From positions 1 to 7,761 of the forward strand of contig JAUWGI010000033.1 of the NCBI GenBank assembly GCA_030606505.1: a DNA stretch of 7,761 bases, written 5' to 3'. Shown piece by piece: positions 5,810 through 7,761 of the stretch. This DNA comes from Deltaproteobacteria bacterium. Its GTDB lineage: Bacteria > Chloroflexota > Dehalococcoidia > Dehalococcoidales > BS750m-G39. The notes beneath the pieces were generated by a model. That model searched no databases. It saw nothing but the letters and a program-made list of their open reading frames with translations, and was not told where the DNA came from. Made by a program: the position numbers and the translations under genes. The first letter of the stretch is position 1. Each line of letters opens with the position of its first letter.

Positions 5810-5824
5810 CCCACCTTCATTGCT

Positions 5825-6325
5825 TTAAGCAAGGCGAACGTTGGGAAAGAGGGCGTTGGCTATCAGCCCGGCAATGGGGGGGAAGAAAAAGGTGCAGGCC
5901 AGGCGGATAAGGGTGAACTGCCAGCCCAGTATGGCTATATCCAGCGGCAGCCGGCTGACCGCCCACAGCGACCACGCCGTCAGTAAAGCTACCATGGTGC
6001 CGACACTCGCCCCCACCCGCAACAGCCCGGCGGCAATGGGCAGGCTAACAAAGGGACCACCGGGCATAACGGCACCGACCACGGTGCCGATTAAGATGCC
6101 CCGAATACCGGACTCCGCCCCTATCCACTTGGAGATTACCTCGGTTGGCACCAGAACCGGAATCATTCCGGCTATGATGAAGGCAAAAATCAGCAGGGGG
6201 AGTATCTGCAAGAGCAGGATTCCCCCCCACTTTAAGCCCAGAATATGTTCTCCCCCACCCCTCTGGTAGCCAAAAACGAGCAGGGCAAGGGCAATCACGC
6301 CCATTACTATAGTGGGGATAAGCAT
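5825..6325 (-). CDS. Half-length ArsP/DUF318-type permease
   Basis: A strongly hydrophobic protein of 166 residues (175 if it starts at the ATG at 6352). It has about five membrane segments. The conserved part is IRGILIGTVVGAVMPGGPFV followed by SLPIAAGLLRVGASVGTMVALLTAWSL. This pattern, especially the PGGP loop, is that of the predicted permease family PF03773 (ArsP/YraQ). Members are usually over 300 residues with two such halves; this is one half, as in some archaeal and Dehalococcoidia proteins, and may work as a dimer. The substrate is unknown, and an arsenical is only one possibility. The start at 6325 is preferred because GGGAGG lies nine bases upstream, whereas the ATG at 6352 has only a weak GAAG. 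It has its own promoter and may also be read from the upstream methyltransferase. Confidence 0.75.
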   Translation of the reverse strand: MLIPTIVMGVIALALLVFGYQRGGGEHILGLKWGGILLLQILPLLIFAFIIAGMIPVLVPTEVISKWIGAESGIRGILIGTVVGAVMPGGPFVSLPIAAGLLRVGASVGTMVALLTAWSLWAVSRLPLDIAILGWQFTLIRLACTFFFPPIAGLIANALFPNVRLA

Positions 6326-6386
6326 TTCTGAAAACCTCCCTTTGTTACTCATGCGGTTTTCTTCATTTACCTTCCGGTACCCCTGT

Positions 6387-6416
6387 ATTATACGTCTTGA
6401 AGGTTTATGTTGTCTT
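6387..6416 (-). promoter_or_regulatory. Promoter for the permease gene
   Basis: On the minus strand a perfect TATAAT (6392-6387) is preceded at 18 bases by AAGACA (6416-6411), 4 of 6 to TTGACA. The -35 box lies inside the 3' end of the methyltransferase gene. The transcript would start near 6380, leaving a leader of about 55 bases to the ATG at 6325. Confidence 0.55.
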
Positions 6417-7094
6417 TACCAATAGACAGATATTTCTAGAAAATAATTTCAGCGGGAAGCGGTAGGCGCTTTCGGGGAAAGATTTTAACACCTCAAAGCC
6501 CGCCCCTTTTGCCAGCCTTTCCAGTTCACGATAGGAGAAAAGGTAGTAGCGGCGGTAGAGGGTTTCACCCTTCTTTTTACGCCAGGGTACGGCTACCTCT
6601 TTGGGCTTGAACCAGAAGCGGGGCTGGCAGCGGTTCCATACCGTGATAAAGGCCTCGCCGCCGGGCTTTAATACCCGCCTGAGTTCAGTTAAAGCCGCTT
6701 GATGCTCCCCACCCCTGAGATGGTGGTAGGTTGCCACCGATATTGCCCGGTCGAAGCTCTCATCGGGGTAAGGGAGGCGGCGGACATCGTCCAGCGTCAG
6801 CTCCACGGCAAAGCCGAATTTCCTAGCGTACTTTTCGGCGAACTTGAGCATCTCGGCGGAGAAGTCCACCCCGTACAGCTCGAAGCCGTCTTTAAAGGGC
6901 AAAAAATCGGGGCCGTGGGCACAGCCCAGGTTGAGCAGTTTGCCCTTCTGCCAGCGCTCCGCCAGCGCCTCCAACTCGGTGCGGAATATAGACCAGTGCC
7001 GGAAGTTGTACCAGTTGGGGGCTATTTGATTAAAGATATCTTTATTATCAGTCACCCCGTCTCCCTTGTTTTTAGCCTGTGTTTTGCTTCCCAT
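6405..7094 (-). CDS. Trm9/ALKBH8-like SAM-dependent tRNA methyltransferase
   Basis: A 229-residue class I methyltransferase. Motif I is LLNLGCAHG (53-61), the acidic ribose-binding residue is D77 in YGVDFSAEML, and motif II/III is DDVRRLPYPDESFDRAIS (102-119). The segment ISVATYHHLRGGEHQAALTE (118-137) followed by LRRVLKPGG and ITVWNR is highly characteristic of Trm9/ALKBH8 enzymes. So are the later VPW (169-171), YRRYYLFSYRELERL (180-194) and the SRNICLLVK end. Those enzymes methylate 5-carboxymethyluridine at tRNA wobble position 34 to mcm5U. The neighbour read in the opposite direction is elp3, whose product makes cm5U, which supports the same role. GCAHG departs from the usual GCGxG. The ATG at 7094 has GGGAGG only two bases away; GTG at 7055 has GGGAG at five bases and may be the real start. 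A role in small-molecule methylation is the alternative. Confidence 0.78.
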   Translation of the reverse strand: MGSKTQAKNKGDGVTDNKDIFNQIAPNWYNFRHWSIFRTELEALAERWQKGKLLNLGCAHGPDFLPFKDGFELYGVDFSAEMLKFAEKYARKFGFAVELTLDDVRRLPYPDESFDRAISVATYHHLRGGEHQAALTELRRVLKPGGEAFITVWNRCQPRFWFKPKEVAVPWRKKKGETLYRRYYLFSYRELERLAKGAGFEVLKSFPESAYRFPLKLFSRNICLLVKTT

Positions 7095-7107
7095 ACCCTC
7101 CCGCCCT

Positions 7108-7124
7108 AAGAGGTTTCACCTCTT
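7108..7124. repeat. Perfect hairpin upstream of the methyltransferase gene
   Basis: AAGAGGT-TTC-ACCTCTT forms a perfect 7-bp stem with a 3-base loop. It lies 14 bases before the ATG of the methyltransferase and would be in its 5' leader if transcription starts further upstream. It may affect translation, or act as an operator. Confidence 0.45.
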
Positions 7125-7152
7125 CACCGACACCATTTTAAGGGGGTGTTAT

Positions 7153-7178
7153 AAGAGGGGGCTTTAGCCCCCTCTTTT
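7153..7178 (+). terminator. Strong terminator-like hairpin in a divergent promoter region (left part of repeat copy 3)
   Basis: AAGAGGGGGC-TTTA-GCCCCCTCTT makes a perfect 10-bp stem with a TTTA loop, ending in four T (7175-7178). It has the form of an intrinsic terminator, yet the genes on either side point away from it. It corresponds to the hairpin AAGGGC-TTTA-GCCCTT of repeat copy 2, so it is probably part of the repeat. It may also insulate the two divergent promoters. Confidence 0.6.
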
Positions 7179-7216
7179 CCTTAAAGGGCAGGTGGGCGGG
7201 ATAAGATATAAAAGGG
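7153..7216 (+). repeat. Intergenic repeat, copy 3 (upstream of elp3)
   Basis: After the left hairpin comes TTTCCTTAAAGGG, a G-rich stretch with one extra base, and ATAAGATATAAAAGGGG. It aligns with copies 1 and 2 but is more diverged. It ends about 70 bases before the elp3 start. Confidence 0.6.
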
Positions 7217-7234
7217 GCGGGGCTCCGTCCCCTT
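7212..7234. repeat. Second hairpin between repeat copy 3 and elp3
   Basis: AAGGGGCGG-GGCT-CCGTCCCCTT folds into a 9-bp stem with a GGCT loop and one bulged T. CCTTAAAG recurs at its right end, as in the repeat core. It lies upstream of the predicted elp3 -10 box. Confidence 0.5.
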
Positions 7235-7264
7235 AAAGCCATGTTTCTGTTTGTAAATCAAATC

Positions 7265-7273
7265 TGCTACACT
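7265..7273 (+). promoter_or_regulatory. Extended -10 promoter for elp3
   Basis: TGCTACACT carries the TG extension and TACACT (4 of 6 to TATAAT). The -35 region is weak (TTTCTG at 18 bases). The predicted transcription start is near 7280, only about 8 bases before the ATG, so the message would be almost leaderless. Confidence 0.45.
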
Positions 7274-7287
7274 GTTTATGGCACACC

Positions 7288-7761
7288 ATGAGGAAATTTG
7301 CAAGGACTATATCAGGGGTGACGCCGGTGGCGGTGATGACCCAGCCCCTGAAATGCCCGGGGCAGTGCGTCTTTTGTCCCACCTACCCGGCAATACCCCA
7401 GAGCTATACCCCGGAGTCGCCGGCGGTGCTGAGGGCGATAAGGTGCGACTACGACGCCGGCAGGCAGGTCCGCTCAAGGCTGAAAGCGCTCAGCGACATG
7501 GGGCACCCCACCGATAAAATCGAGCTGATAGTGATGGGGGGCACCTTTCTGGCCTACCCCGAAGACTATCAGTACCAGTTCATCAAGGGCTGCCTCGACG
7601 GGCTGAACGGACAGGAATCAGCCGACCTGGAAGAGGCCAAGAAAATCAACGAAACGGCCGGGCACCGCTGCACCGGAATGTGCATCGAGACCAGACCAGA
7701 CTGGTGCCGGGAGCAGGAAATAGAGCGGATGCTGGAGTTCGGCGCCACCAGGGTTGAGCTG
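7288..7761 (+). CDS. elp3: Elp3 family radical-SAM tRNA carboxymethyluridine synthase, 5' part
   Basis: 158 codons are open to the right edge. Elp3 uses S-adenosylmethionine and acetyl-CoA to build the carboxymethyl group on wobble uridine 34. The signature begins RTISGVTPVAVMTQPLKCPG (6-25), with the iron-sulfur cysteines at 23, 27 and 30 (CX3CX2C). It continues with PQSYTPESPAVLRAIRCDYD, then GHPTDKIELIVMGGTF, KGCLDGLNG, and ETRPDWCREQEIERML. The window ends at GATRVEL, all in the Elp3 order. The acetyltransferase domain would lie beyond the edge. The ATG at 7288 is the only standard start after the in-frame stop at 7234-7236, so the basic N-terminal extension common in archaeal and eukaryotic Elp3 is missing. 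No Shine-Dalgarno sequence is present. The divergent neighbour is the Trm9-like methyltransferase. Confidence 0.93.
   Translation, partial: MRKFARTISGVTPVAVMTQPLKCPGQCVFCPTYPAIPQSYTPESPAVLRAIRCDYDAGRQVRSRLKALSDMGHPTDKIELIVMGGTFLAYPEDYQYQFIKGCLDGLNGQESADLEEAKKINETAGHRCTGMCIETRPDWCREQEIERMLEFGATRVEL

Noticed and set aside
5606..5986. Plus-strand open frame of 126 codons across the GNAT B and permease ends
   Set aside because: It overlaps GNAT B in another frame and runs antisense to the permease. The protein is low-complexity without recognisable motifs.
3266..7216. CRISPR-like reading of the three repeat copies
   Set aside because: The copies are about 2 kb apart, imperfect, and separated by genes; there are no regular spacers and no cas genes.
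7278..7517. Open frame of 79 codons starting at the ATG at 7278, plus strand
   Set aside because: It is in a different frame from the clear Elp3 protein, which begins at the ATG at 7288, and its translation has no family features.

Overview
The window (7,761 bp, moderately GC-rich) looks like a bacterial chromosome from the Chloroflexota, most likely a member of the Dehalococcoidia. The clues are an ECF-type sigma factor overlapping a DUF5667-type membrane protein, an Elp3 radical-SAM protein in a bacterium, canonical Shine-Dalgarno sites with some GTG/TTG starts, and sigma70-like promoters. The taxon is an inference from gene content. No rRNA, tRNA, CRISPR array or transposase is visible.

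Left part (1-3182, minus strand): an envelope-sensing or stress block. Transcription runs from an ECF sigma factor (3107-2568) into an 8-bp-overlapping membrane protein with a DUF5667 segment, the probable anti-sigma partner (2575-1655). An intrinsic terminator (1628-1599) follows. Next come a SIMPL-domain (DUF541) lipoprotein (1556-810), a 29-residue small ORF with its own good ribosome site (790-701), and a secreted protein with DUF5666-like beta segments that leaves the window at base 1 (713-1).

Middle part (3183-5827): a RimI-like acetyltransferase with an unusual insertion (3375-4049, +) and two paralogous GNAT acetyltransferases (4135-4596 and 5308-5799, +). A small membrane-anchored coiled-coil protein of unknown function (5082-4612) lies on the minus strand between the two paralogues.

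Right part (5825-7761): a half-length ArsP/DUF318-type permease (6325-5825, -) and a class I methyltransferase closely resembling Trm9/ALKBH8 (7094-6405, -). Divergent from the methyltransferase is the 5' end of elp3 (7288 to the right edge, +). Elp3 makes the carboxymethyl group on wobble uridine 34 of tRNA, and Trm9-type enzymes methylate that group. The pair therefore suggests a bacterial Elp3/Trm9-like wobble-uridine pathway, which is the most interesting functional hypothesis here.

A family of short intergenic repeats (core CTTCCTTAAAGGG followed by a G-rich stretch and a GATAAATATGGG-like block) occurs three times in the same orientation. Each copy lies upstream of a plus-strand gene (rimI-like, second GNAT paralogue, elp3), and each of those genes also has an extended -10 box of the form TGCTAYAMT. 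Two copies carry a GGGCTTTAGCCC hairpin on their left side. This shared upstream architecture is the main non-coding signal of the window.
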